This document shows, piece after piece, positions 45,894 to 53,996 of a stretch of DNA of 64,000 nucleotides (the stretch's first letter is position 1; each line of letters opens with the position of its first letter). Position numbers and translations under genes: made by a program. Below the pieces are notes generated by a model. It was not told the origin of the DNA, did not search any database, and saw only the letters and a list, made by a program, of their open reading frames with translations. The stretch comes from Domibacillus indicus (lineage in GTDB: Bacteria; Bacillota; Bacilli; Bacillales; Domibacillaceae): positions 30,938 to 94,937 of the forward strand of contig NZ_JAMBOO010000014.1 in NCBI RefSeq assembly GCF_023715895.1, written 5' to 3'.

Positions 45894-47105
45894 ATGAAAA
45901 AGGGAGAAAAAGGGTTTGTTTATAGTTGTTTGCTTGTGACATTCATTTCAGAAATGCTGTTATCACCCTTTTATCCGCAGTTATTTTCCGGCTATTTCGG
46001 AGTAGACGGGGTGCAGGCAACGAGCTTATTTATTATTTGCTGCCGCCTTGTCGTCATGATCATGACACCCCTTTGGGCAATGGCTGCCAAAAGGTGGGAA
46101 CTTAAGAAACTGATTGCGATCGCGTTAATAGTAATGGGAGCATGCAAAATACTGCTGCCCATGAGCCACACCTTTCCGCAGTTTTTAATAGTGTCACTCG
46201 TTTTACTCCTTTTTCAAAGCAGCATTTATTTGCTGTATCCAGCCATGGTCGCTTCAAGCAAGAATGATCATGAAAAAGTAAGGGCAACGACGGCTTATTT
46301 ATTCGTATTTCACGGAAGTGTCATCGTATCAGGCATTGCAGGGAGCTTTGTCGTCACCCAGTTGTTTCCTTTAAACAGCTATTATCTATTTGCCCTAATC
46401 GATATCATTCTTGCTGGTATAAGTTGTTTTATTCTCTCAAACAATGGCGCTGTTACAAATCAGGAAACCTTGCGAAAGAAGGAAAATGTACCAAAAGGGA
46501 TGAGATGGCAAGGGGAGTTTCTGGTTTATTTACTGATTGTGTTTCTCTTTTATATCGGACATCAGACGATTCGTCCTTATTTTACGGTCTTTCTTGACAA
46601 TCGCTATACAATCTCAGAACAAGGGTTGAGCTTGTTGTATGTGATGCCGAGTCTTGCCGCGGTTGTGCTGCAGTTTTTACTGCCAAAACAGTATCTTCAA
46701 TCGCATATTCAGGTGACCTTAATCAGCTTAATGGGAATAACAGCAGGGTTACTCTTTATCCAAGCGTTCGTCGGACATATTTGGCTGTTTGTTTTGATTA
46801 GAGTGATGTATGGGATGTGCTTTTTTGTTAGTCTGGCGGCAATGGATATTCTCTTTTTCAAAATGAGAATTGGAAGAAAATCGCCGCTTTCATATAGCCT
46901 CGTGGCATCCGTACAAAACGCAGCTCTGTTGTTTTCGCCAATGGCTGCTTTGATGATGGTCGAACAAAATGGAACCGAAGGGCCGTTCCTTTTAAGTGGT
47001 TTTCTTTTAATTGGAGCAGCATTATGTACAGCTTTTCTTTTAATCATGATGCATAAATCATCATATCAAATAAAAATGGGAGTTGGACCTCATGAAAATG
47101 TGTGA
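45894..47105 (+). CDS. MFS transporter, probable siderophore exporter
   Basis: A 403-residue MFS protein with about 12 membrane segments, starting KKGEKGFVYSCLLVTFISEMLLSPFYPQLF and containing PLWAMAAKRWELKKLIAIAL (loop 2-3). It lies inside the siderophore operon, ten bases after the monooxygenase stop and overlapping the start of the last synthetase gene by 14 bases. Export of the finished siderophore is the likely role, as for YmfD in bacillibactin export (inference). Confidence 0.82.
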   Translation: MKKGEKGFVYSCLLVTFISEMLLSPFYPQLFSGYFGVDGVQATSLFIICCRLVVMIMTPLWAMAAKRWELKKLIAIALIVMGACKILLPMSHTFPQFLIVSLVLLLFQSSIYLLYPAMVASSKNDHEKVRATTAYLFVFHGSVIVSGIAGSFVVTQLFPLNSYYLFALIDIILAGISCFILSNNGAVTNQETLRKKENVPKGMRWQGEFLVYLLIVFLFYIGHQTIRPYFTVFLDNRYTISEQGLSLLYVMPSLAAVVLQFLLPKQYLQSHIQVTLISLMGITAGLLFIQAFVGHIWLFVLIRVMYGMCFFVSLAAMDILFFKMRIGRKSPLSYSLVASVQNAALLFSPMAALMMVEQNGTEGPFLLSGFLLIGAALCTAFLLIMMHKSSYQIKMGVGPHENV

Positions 47106-48897
47106 AACGCCTCTACAGATGTTAACAGAGGAAAATTGGGAAAATGCAGATCAGCAGCTTTTAGCTAAAATGCTTCAGGAATTTATGTATGAAGAAATTA
47201 TCACGCCAAAGCTGCTCAGCGAAACAGAGAACGTTCAATTTTACGAATGGATCGATAAAAAAGGAACCGTGTACCGTTTTCAAGCAAGGCCTCGTTTGTT
47301 TAATAGCTTCTATGTTTTGCCTGAAAGCATTGAAATCATCACAGGCGAGACAAAAGATATACCACTGTCCCTTGCTCTTTTGTTAAGCATTCAACAAGAG
47401 GGAAATATGACAGGCTCTACAGCGGGACATTTAATCAAAGAGTATTTGCATACACTGGTGGCAGACACTCATTTAAAAGAAAGATCCAAATCATCCGATG
47501 AGCTGACCGAATTGGATTATGCCGAGCTGGAAGGGGAGATGAAGGGACATCCATGGATTACATATAACAAAGGGCGGATTGGTTTCGGGTATGATGACTA
47601 TGTACAGTACGCGCCCGAACAAAAGAAAAAAGTACAGCTTTCATGGATTGCGGTCCATAAAAACCTCGGGACGTTTCATTCGGTGAAAGGATTGGATTAT
47701 GAGCATGTAATGGAGCAAGAGCTTGATGAAGAGGCTCGTCAGTGTTTTGTGGAGAAATTGAGAGCCAAAGAAGTACAAGAAAAGGATTATTATTTTATGC
47801 CCATACACGCATGGCAGTGGAACAACGTTATTGTATCCATGTTCGCTGCTGAAATTGCCAGCAAAGAGTTGATACCGCTAGGAGAAGGGGAAGACGAGTA
47901 TCTTCCTCAGCAGTCTATCCGTACATTTGCGAATGTAACGAAAAAAAACAAGTATCATGTGAAGCTGCCAATGAGTATTTTAAATACACTCGTATACCGA
48001 GGGTTGCCGAGCGAGAGAACGGTGATTGCTCCTGAGGTTACGACATTTATGAAAAACATATTGGATAATGATCTGTTTTTAAAAGAAGAATGCCGCCTTG
48101 GTCTATTGGGAGAGGTGGCGACCATGAACGTCAACCATCGGACTTTTTCGAAACTGGCGGGAGCTCCTTATCAATATCTTGAAATGCTTGGCGTCGTATG
48201 GAGAGAGAGCGTTTATCAGGAATTGCGGGATGATGAACAGGCTATTACACTGGCGGCGTTGCTGCACGTGGACCATGAAGGGACACCATTTGTATCAACG
48301 TTAATTGAAAAATCAGGTCTCACAGTGGAACAATGGGTGAACCAGCTTACGAAAGCGATTTTACCTCCATTGCTTCATTACTTGTATCAATACGGCACTG
48401 TATTTTCACCGCACGGACAAAACACGGTGCTTGTCTTGAAAAACTATAAGCCGGAGCGGACCATTATGAAAGATTTTGTAGATGATGTCAATATTAGTGA
48501 TCAGCCGTTTCCGGAGCTTTCGGTGCTGTCTCCTGAGCTGAAAAAAGTAATACGCAGCGAACCGCCTGAAGGTTTGACCCAGTTTATTTTTACCGGGTTA
48601 TTTATTTGTCACTTCCGTTATTTAAGTAACATCCTGCAGGAAAGTGAACAATTTTCCGAGCATCGTTTCTGGGGTATTGTGCGTGAGGAAATCCTGTCTT
48701 ACCAGCGAAGATTTCCGCATTTACAAGAACGATTCAAGCTATTTGATTTGCTGCGTCCGACATTCACAAAGCTGGCACTTAATCGAAACCGTATGTTTGA
48801 TTATGGCTATGAAGACGGGGATGACCGCCCGCATGCGAGTGAGTTTGGAAAAGTCGCTAATGCCCTTTATGAAGTTGCGTCTGAAACAATAATGTAA
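47092..48897 (+). CDS. IucA/IucC-family siderophore synthetase (RhbF-like)
   Basis: Second NRPS-independent synthetase of the operon, 601 residues, with the family blocks GHPWITYNKGRIGFGYDDY (ATP region; a shifted version of HPxxKxxxG), YYFMPIHAWQWNNVI, LPQQSIRTFANVT, NVNHRTFSKLAG and LYQYGTVFSPHGQNTVLVLKN. ATG 47092 follows GGGAG at nine bases. It should attach the second hydroxamate arm to the citryl intermediate, giving a schizokinen-type dihydroxamate. It is the last gene of the operon. Confidence 0.9.
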   Translation: MKMCETPLQMLTEENWENADQQLLAKMLQEFMYEEIITPKLLSETENVQFYEWIDKKGTVYRFQARPRLFNSFYVLPESIEIITGETKDIPLSLALLLSIQQEGNMTGSTAGHLIKEYLHTLVADTHLKERSKSSDELTELDYAELEGEMKGHPWITYNKGRIGFGYDDYVQYAPEQKKKVQLSWIAVHKNLGTFHSVKGLDYEHVMEQELDEEARQCFVEKLRAKEVQEKDYYFMPIHAWQWNNVIVSMFAAEIASKELIPLGEGEDEYLPQQSIRTFANVTKKNKYHVKLPMSILNTLVYRGLPSERTVIAPEVTTFMKNILDNDLFLKEECRLGLLGEVATMNVNHRTFSKLAGAPYQYLEMLGVVWRESVYQELRDDEQAITLAALLHVDHEGTPFVSTLIEKSGLTVEQWVNQLTKAILPPLLHYLYQYGTVFSPHGQNTVLVLKNYKPERTIMKDFVDDVNISDQPFPELSVLSPELKKVIRSEPPEGLTQFIFTGLFICHFRYLSNILQESEQFSEHRFWGIVREEILSYQRRFPHLQERFKLFDLLRPTFTKLALNRNRMFDYGYEDGDDRPHASEFGKVANALYEVASETIM

Positions 48898-48952
48898 GAG
48901 GACTGCGCGGTTTGGAAGAACAGCTATTGATCAGTTGTTAAATAGATATGTA

Positions 48953-48992
48953 AAGAAGGTGAGCATTGTACCCTATTTGCTCACCTTCTTTC
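48953..48992 (+). terminator. Terminator of the siderophore operon
   Basis: AAGAAGGTGAGCA and TGCTCACCTTCTT form a 13-bp perfect stem with a 12-base loop, then TTC and further A/T. Some 56 bases after the last synthetase stop. Confidence 0.85.
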
Positions 48993-49289
48993 ATGATTAT
49001 TGGCTCTTTGGTTGAGCTATAAAGTTTCTAGAGCAGCCTAGACGGCAGACACTTGATTCTGTCAGGTGCACTTTGCAGGAAACTAAATGAACGAAATAAT
49101 GTTTATCATGGAAGACATCTTATGGCCGGCTGATCTTTATAGCAAATACTAAATATATGCTGTTTGAAAAGGAAACGGTTGTATATAAAGATTATGCTAT
49201 ACTGTTGAAGGAGTTTACATAGGTGAAAGTTCTTAAGAGATCAGTTTTTTGGATTGGATACCGAATAAAATCAAAAAATGTATGCTATT

Positions 49290-49331
49290 AAGGTCTGGCT
49301 CCATTGGAATAATAGAGTCAGACCTTTTATG
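49290..49331 (+). terminator. Second terminator-like hairpin before the EamA gene
   Basis: AAGGTCTGGCTC and GAGTCAGACCTT with one mismatch, followed by TTATGTTTT. A 23-codon ORF with a fair ribosome site (GTG 49223) precedes it, but nothing supports it as a gene. No other feature is seen between 48993 and 49512. Confidence 0.6.
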
Positions 49332-49512
49332 TTTTCAAGGTTATGTATGGTCTCAAGGGTGAAAATCTTTTTTAAATCCAGCAGTAAGGCGGGTCCGTCG
49401 TTTAGGGTTGACCAGAGTACGGCAGGGAAGAAAAGAGCAAACTAGGTTAAATGCTGATGCATGAAAAAATGTATGGAAAACAGAGCAAAACAAGAGAAAA
49501 GAAGGTCATAAC

Positions 49513-50373
49513 ATGAGTATAACGCTGGCATTCATTGCGGCTTTATTTGCTTCATTAACGAGTATACTGGCCAAAATCGGCATTGAAGATGTCAATTCCA
49601 ATTTGGCTACAGCGATCCGGACAGTCATTGTTTTAATTATGGCTTTTGTGATCGTACTTATAACCGGACAGCTTGATACAATACCCGAGATTTCTCATAA
49701 AGCATTTCTATTTATTATCCTGTCAGGTCTAGCAACGGGTTTATCCTGGCTGTTTTTCTTTCGGGCACTTGCAATGGGTGACGTTTCGAAGGTAGTGCCC
49801 ATTGATAAATCAAGCGTCGTCTTAACCATCCTATTTTCAATTTTGGTGCTGGAGGAACAGGCGCTTCCGCACATTATGGCAGGAGGAGCTCTTATAGCTG
49901 TAGGTACTTTTGTTTTGATTGGCAAAAATGAAGAAAAGAAACGGTTTTCCGGTTCACAATTTTATATAGTGCACGCCATTTTAGGAGCCGTTTTTGCGGC
50001 ATTAACGACCATCCTGGCAAAGATCGGAATGGAAGGGGTCGATTCTAATGTAGCTACTTTTTTAAGAACGATCGTAATTCTTCTATTCGCCTGGGCGATT
50101 GTCCTTTTCAAAGGTACATTTAGGGAAATGAAGCTTATATCAAATAAAGGCTACCTCTTTTTAATTTTGTCGGGCATGGCAACAGGCTTATCCTGGCTGT
50201 GCTACTACGCTGCGATCGCCATTGGCAAAGTCTCTGTTGTCGCTCCCATTGACAAGTTTAGTGTGGTCATCACCATGATCCTCGGTTTCGTGATCTTAAA
50301 GGAAAAAGCAGCAAAACAAACGATTATAGGCGGCCTGATTATTACGATTGGCACAGTTTTACTCGTTTTTTAA
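49513..50373 (+). CDS. EamA/DMT-family permease
   Basis: A 286-residue drug/metabolite-superfamily protein with ten predicted membrane segments in two similar EamA halves: SITLAFIAALFASLTSILAKIG opens the first and HAILGAVFAALTTILAKIG the second (near residue 155); both contain GLATGLSWLFF/GMATGLSWLCY and a VPIDKSSV/APIDKFSV motif. The strong likeness of the halves suggests an internal duplication. Substrate unknown. AAAAGAAGG precedes ATG 49513. Confidence 0.82.
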   Translation: MSITLAFIAALFASLTSILAKIGIEDVNSNLATAIRTVIVLIMAFVIVLITGQLDTIPEISHKAFLFIILSGLATGLSWLFFFRALAMGDVSKVVPIDKSSVVLTILFSILVLEEQALPHIMAGGALIAVGTFVLIGKNEEKKRFSGSQFYIVHAILGAVFAALTTILAKIGMEGVDSNVATFLRTIVILLFAWAIVLFKGTFREMKLISNKGYLFLILSGMATGLSWLCYYAAIAIGKVSVVAPIDKFSVVITMILGFVILKEKAAKQTIIGGLIITIGTVLLVF

Positions 50374-50398
50374 ATACAGAATGGATGATAGATATTAT

Positions 50399-50516
50399 GA
50401 TGCCCAGGCAGCTCGGCTTTCCATAGGGCAGGCGCTGAGCCCGGCTTCGCTGGTCTCCGCTGTCCGCTAGTCCTATAGGAGTCTGCGCCCCCCTCCCGAC
50501 AAGACGGTATGGAGCT
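50399..50516. repeat. GC-rich intergenic repeat (Bacillaceae type), first unit
   Basis: A GC-rich block between AT-rich sequences, with GGGCAGGCGCTGAGCCCGG, the self-complementary TCCTATAGGA and TCTGCGCCCCCCTCCCGAC. It has no coding capacity. Such blocks recur in Bacillaceae intergenic regions from memory; copy number here cannot be checked. Confidence 0.45.
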
Positions 50517-50590
50517 AATAAGGTCGTATCTTTCTGTTTAAAAAAGAAAAAATGTCTATTCATTTCTTGCTTATGGATCTTCTAGACCAC

Positions 50591-50712
50591 TTAGTGAAGC
50601 CTGCCGGACGAAGACTCCTGCGGGAAGTACAGTGAGTCGGGAGACCCCGCAGGCGCAGCCGAGGAGGCTCCCGCACTGCCCGCGGAACGCGAAGTCCAGC
50701 AGGCTCCACTGA
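50591..50712. repeat. GC-rich 122-bp element with terminal inverted repeats (MITE-like)
   Basis: Ends TTAGTGAAGCCTGCCGG (50591-50607) and CCAGCAGGCTCCACTGA (50696-50712) are near inverted copies; inside are CGAAGACTCCTGCGGGA, GACCCCGCAGGCGCAGCCGA and GCCCGCGGAACGCGAAGTCC, a motif series I recall as an abundant Bacillaceae intergenic repeat. It folds into a large stem and is followed by TTTTTTT, so it may also end EamA transcripts. Confidence 0.6.
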
Positions 50713-50753
50713 TCGGCTCTTTTTTTAAAGCGAAAGACTTTATATTTTTTATA

Positions 50754-50774
50754 CGGTTAGACGTCCCTGTTTAA
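50754..50774 (+). repeat. 21-bp inverted repeat, left copy, flanking the siderophore-uptake locus
   Basis: Contains GACGTCCCTGTTTAA and matches the reverse complement of 55670-55690 at 20 of 21 positions. The two copies enclose the whole uptake/regulator block (50.8-55.6 kb). Confidence 0.5.
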
Positions 50775-50842
50775 GCTGGCTGTACTGGTTTCCATGATCA
50801 GCGGGCCGGTTTTTTTTAAGGTTCGTTCTACAAAAAAAAGCC

Positions 50843-50879
50843 TGTAGACATTGCCTTCAAGGTGGAGGCTATGTCTACA
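50843..50879 (-). terminator. Terminator of the siderophore-uptake operon
   Basis: Read on the - strand, TGTAGACATAGCCT and AGGCAATGTCTACA form a long stem (one internal mismatch), followed by GGCTTTTTTTT. It lies 29 bases after the binding-protein stop. Confidence 0.9.
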
Positions 50880-50907
50880 AGCAGAAGCGTAAAATCCGCT
50901 TTTTTTG

Positions 50908-51816
50908 TTACTTTGATAGAAGAGATTGTGCTTCATCCAGAGCCATTTTGTTGCCGACTGCAGAGTAATCCAGCCACGGCTGTTCTTTGATCACGAAAAC
51001 CTGCCCTTGCTTAACCGCTTTTAGTCCCTGCCAGATGGCGCTTTTTTGAATCTCTTTGAATGACTGCTGTGCGTCATCTTCTGCATCGACAACGACAAAA
51101 ATTGTATCGGCGTCAAAGTCTGGCAGCACTTCCTGAGAAATAACCTCATACGGTTCATTCGGATCAAGTTCCTTAATCCCTTTAGCAGGTGTTAAGCCAA
51201 GATCGTCAAACAAAATCGGTCCGAGCGGACGGTTTGTTGTAAAAACACGAAGCTCTTTTGCATTGATACGAATGGCCATGGCTGTGCCTGACTGGATGGT
51301 GTCCGGCAGTTCAGCTTTTACTTGCTGCGCTTTTTGGTCATATTCCTGAATAAATGTGCTTGCTTCCTTTTCACGATCGAGCAGCTTGCCAAGCTGTGTT
51401 AAATGGTCGCGCCATGTACCTTGGTCAAGGTCAATGACTTCGACAGGCGCCATGTCTTCATACTTGCTGAGGTCCTGGCCGGCAAATTCCTTATCAACGA
51501 GGATTAAGTCAGGTTCTAATGCAAGCAGTGCTTCCATGTTGACATCTTTTGCTTCACCGAGTTTTTCTGTTCCTTTCAGCTGATCGGCTACGTGGGGAAG
51601 AAAGTCTCCTACTTTGCCGCCGACAACGGAGCCGGCTGGCTGGATGCCAAGAGCTAATAGGTTATTCGTTACGTGAATCGACAAGGAAGCAATTTTTTGC
51701 CCGTTTTCTTGCGCCGGTGCTGATTCACCGGCAGAGTCAGCCGATTCCTTGCTTCCGCAAGCGGCAAGCAATAAGGTAAGGCACATACATAAGCAGAATA
51801 ATGTTATTTTTTTCAT
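50908..51816 (-). CDS. Iron-siderophore-binding lipoprotein (FeuA/YfiY-like)
   Basis: Class III ABC binding protein for ferric siderophores. ATG 51816 is chosen because AGGAG lies eight bases before it; 302 residues. Lipoprotein signal KKITLFCLCMCLTLLLAAC, then two lobes: ASLSIHVTNNLLALGIQPAG, NMEALLALEPDLILVDKEFAG and, in the second lobe, TNRPLGPILFDDLGLTPAKG. It is co-directional with two FecCD permease genes. Given the neighbouring operon the ligand could be ferric schizokinen, as for YfiY of B. subtilis (inference). Confidence 0.88.
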   Translation of the reverse strand: MKKITLFCLCMCLTLLLAACGSKESADSAGESAPAQENGQKIASLSIHVTNNLLALGIQPAGSVVGGKVGDFLPHVADQLKGTEKLGEAKDVNMEALLALEPDLILVDKEFAGQDLSKYEDMAPVEVIDLDQGTWRDHLTQLGKLLDREKEASTFIQEYDQKAQQVKAELPDTIQSGTAMAIRINAKELRVFTTNRPLGPILFDDLGLTPAKGIKELDPNEPYEVISQEVLPDFDADTIFVVVDAEDDAQQSFKEIQKSAIWQGLKAVKQGQVFVIKEQPWLDYSAVGNKMALDEAQSLLSK

Positions 51817-51830
51817 TACATAAGCTCCTA

Positions 51831-52841
51831 TCATGAGTGGGTAGATTTTCGAAACACATATAAAAAATAGGGGGCACCGAGCGCTGCAGTCACGATGCCA
51901 GCCGGAATGCCAGCTGGCGCAAACAATGACCGGCCGATCGTATCAGCTGCCATTAAAATCAGCATGCCAATCAAGCCGGACAGCGGCAGTACATACTGGT
52001 GAAGCGGCCCGGCAATCCGGCGGGCAATTTGTGGAGCGGCGAGTCCAATAAAGCCAATCCCTCCAGCCATGGAAACACTCGCACTCGACAGAGCAACGGC
52101 GCAAAGCAGCATTCCGGCCCGCTGTTTGGCCACATTAACACCAAGCCCGGCTGCCGGCGCTTCACCAAGCGACAGCATATTTAATGTGCCTGCATGGAAA
52201 AACGAATACGGTACCAAAACGAGCAGCCACGGCAGCAATGCTAGTACGTGTATCCATTCCCGTCCCCATATATTTCCCGCCAGCCAGTAGGCCGCAAAAG
52301 AATACACTTCCTCATCAAGGCGAAGCGACAGCACAAGTGTCAGGGCACTAAAGCCCGCTGCGAGCGCGATGCCGTTTAACAACAGGCGCTGCGGCAGAAA
52401 GCCGGCCTTGCGGTCAAAAGAAAAAACAGTAATTAGTCCGGCTGCGCAAAGCCCGCCGATAAAAGTAAAAAGCGGAATGAAAATGGTAAAGCTGCCTTCA
52501 AGCGTACCAAAAAAACGCAAAAAGAGAATCAGTCCGAAAGCGGCTCCGGCGTGAATGCCAATCACCCCTGGGTCTGCCAGCGCATTGCGCGATAAGCCCT
52601 GCAACAGGCATCCAGCGATTCCCAGACCGATACCGGCCAGCATCGCAATTAACAGGCGGGGAAGTCGGTAATCGAACAGGACGATGGAGTCACGGGGAGA
52701 ACCGAATCCAAGGGCTGTTTTGAATACCTCAACGGGACTGAGGCGAATCGTTCCGGTATTTAAGCTGATAAGCATCACACACAGGCATAAGAGTAATAAA
52801 ACAAGCGCGGCTGTTCCAGCTTTTTTTTGGCGTGTCTTCAT
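51831..52841 (-). CDS. FecCD-type siderophore ABC permease, second subunit
   Basis: A 336-residue permease with about nine membrane segments: MLAGIGLGIAGCLLQGLSRN, ALADPGVIGIHAGAAFG and GGIGFIGLAAPQIARRIAG (the coupling region for the ATPase) are characteristic. AAAGGAGGGGGG precedes ATG 52841, and the start overlaps the preceding permease stop by four bases, so the two subunits are coupled and form a heterodimer. Confidence 0.92.
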   Translation of the reverse strand: MKTRQKKAGTAALVLLLLCLCVMLISLNTGTIRLSPVEVFKTALGFGSPRDSIVLFDYRLPRLLIAMLAGIGLGIAGCLLQGLSRNALADPGVIGIHAGAAFGLILFLRFFGTLEGSFTIFIPLFTFIGGLCAAGLITVFSFDRKAGFLPQRLLLNGIALAAGFSALTLVLSLRLDEEVYSFAAYWLAGNIWGREWIHVLALLPWLLVLVPYSFFHAGTLNMLSLGEAPAAGLGVNVAKQRAGMLLCAVALSSASVSMAGGIGFIGLAAPQIARRIAGPLHQYVLPLSGLIGMLILMAADTIGRSLFAPAGIPAGIVTAALGAPYFLYVFRKSTHS

Positions 52842-53842
52842 GATTCCCCCCTCCTTTGCCGGCGGGAGAGGAACAAAAAGAAGGGTACGCCCAAAAGAGC
52901 AACCATCGCACTGATAGCCAGCTCACGCGGCGGGTTTACCATACGGGCCCCGTAATCAGCCAGCACAAGTAAAATCGAGCCTCCCAAGGCGCTGATCGGA
53001 ATAATAAACCGATAGTCAACGCCAACTAGTTTACGGGTAATGTGGGGAACGATCAGCCCGATAAACCCGATTGAGCCGGCTGCTGAAACCGATGTGCCCG
53101 CCAGAAGAACGGCGATTCCGATCGCAGCCAGGCGGATCAGCGGCACGTTTCCGCCAAGTCCAGCTGCGGTTTCTTCTCCAAGGGAGAGCAGTGTAAGCGG
53201 CCGGGCAAAAGAGAAAGACAGTAAAACAGCGGCCAGTATAATCGGTGCCAGGTATGTAAGGTGCCCCCATCTAATGCCGGCGGTGCCACCCGCAAACCAA
53301 AAAGCAAGGTCCTGGCTTAAGTCAAAGTAAATCGCAATTCCTGAGCTGAGTGAGCTGAACAGAGCAGCTAAAATGGCCCCGGCGACCGTCAGGCGAATCG
53401 GCGTGATGCCGCCCGGTGCACCAGAGGCAATGAAAAAAATGCATAGTGCACTGATGATCGATCCGAAAAAGCAAAACACAATCAGCAGAGAATACGGTAT
53501 GCCGGGGAAAAGAGCAAAACAAAGGGCTGTCATAAGAGAAGCGCCGGCATTGATCCCTAAAATGCCCGGGTCCGCCAAATCATTCCGGGTAACCGCCTGC
53601 ATTAAAGCGCCGGAAACGGCCAGGGCACAACCGACAAGCGCAGCGCCAAGCACGCGGGGAAGACGAAGCTCATGAACAATTTGATGAGACGTCAGCTCTG
53701 CATTGAACTGAAAAACAGCGGCCCAGACAGTGGGCAGGTTAAGCTCTTTCGCTCCCGAGGAAACGGCGGCGAACAGGGACACACCTAACAAACAAGTTGC
53801 GGCAAAAAAAATGATAATAAATAAGCTGTACCGTTTTTTCAT
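52838..53842 (-). CDS. FecCD-type siderophore ABC permease, first subunit
   Basis: A 334-residue FecCD permease with ELRLPRVLGAALVGCALAVS, MQAVTRNDLADPGILGINAG and GSIGFIGLIVPHITRKLVG. It is the first gene of the - strand uptake operon, transcribed divergently from the AraC-type regulator with a Fur-box-like palindrome between them. No ABC ATPase gene is adjacent; in B. subtilis several such systems share YusV, encoded elsewhere. Confidence 0.92.
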   Translation of the reverse strand: MKKRYSLFIIIFFAATCLLGVSLFAAVSSGAKELNLPTVWAAVFQFNAELTSHQIVHELRLPRVLGAALVGCALAVSGALMQAVTRNDLADPGILGINAGASLMTALCFALFPGIPYSLLIVFCFFGSIISALCIFFIASGAPGGITPIRLTVAGAILAALFSSLSSGIAIYFDLSQDLAFWFAGGTAGIRWGHLTYLAPIILAAVLLSFSFARPLTLLSLGEETAAGLGGNVPLIRLAAIGIAVLLAGTSVSAAGSIGFIGLIVPHITRKLVGVDYRFIIPISALGGSILLVLADYGARMVNPPRELAISAMVALLGVPFFLFLSRRQRRGES

Positions 53843-53871
53843 CAGAAGAAAACAAGACCTTTCTAACTGCT

Positions 53872-53890
53872 ATTGATAATCACTTTCAAT
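53872..53890. promoter_or_regulatory. Fur-box-like palindrome between the uptake operon and its regulator
   Basis: ATTGATAATCACTTTCAAT is an imperfect 9-1-9 palindrome related to the Fur consensus (TGATAAT conserved in one arm). It lies 30 bases before the permease start (- strand) and about 106 bases before the regulator start, so it could serve both. Confidence 0.6.
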
Positions 53891-53996
53891 TAAGTATAAT
53901 AATAGGTGAAATAAGCGTCAATGTACGATTTTTAGCTTCTTTTCATGTATTATTTTTCGTTTCATTATTTTTTTATCCAGCAGGGGGGCATCGCAG

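Noticed and set aside
49223..49294. 23-codon ORF with GTG start upstream of the EamA gene
   Set aside because: The ribosome site is fair, but length and composition give no evidence of a real product.
52838..53842. Several + strand ORFs inside the FecCD permease genes
   Set aside because: Complementary shadows of GC-rich membrane-protein codons, without ribosome sites or domains.
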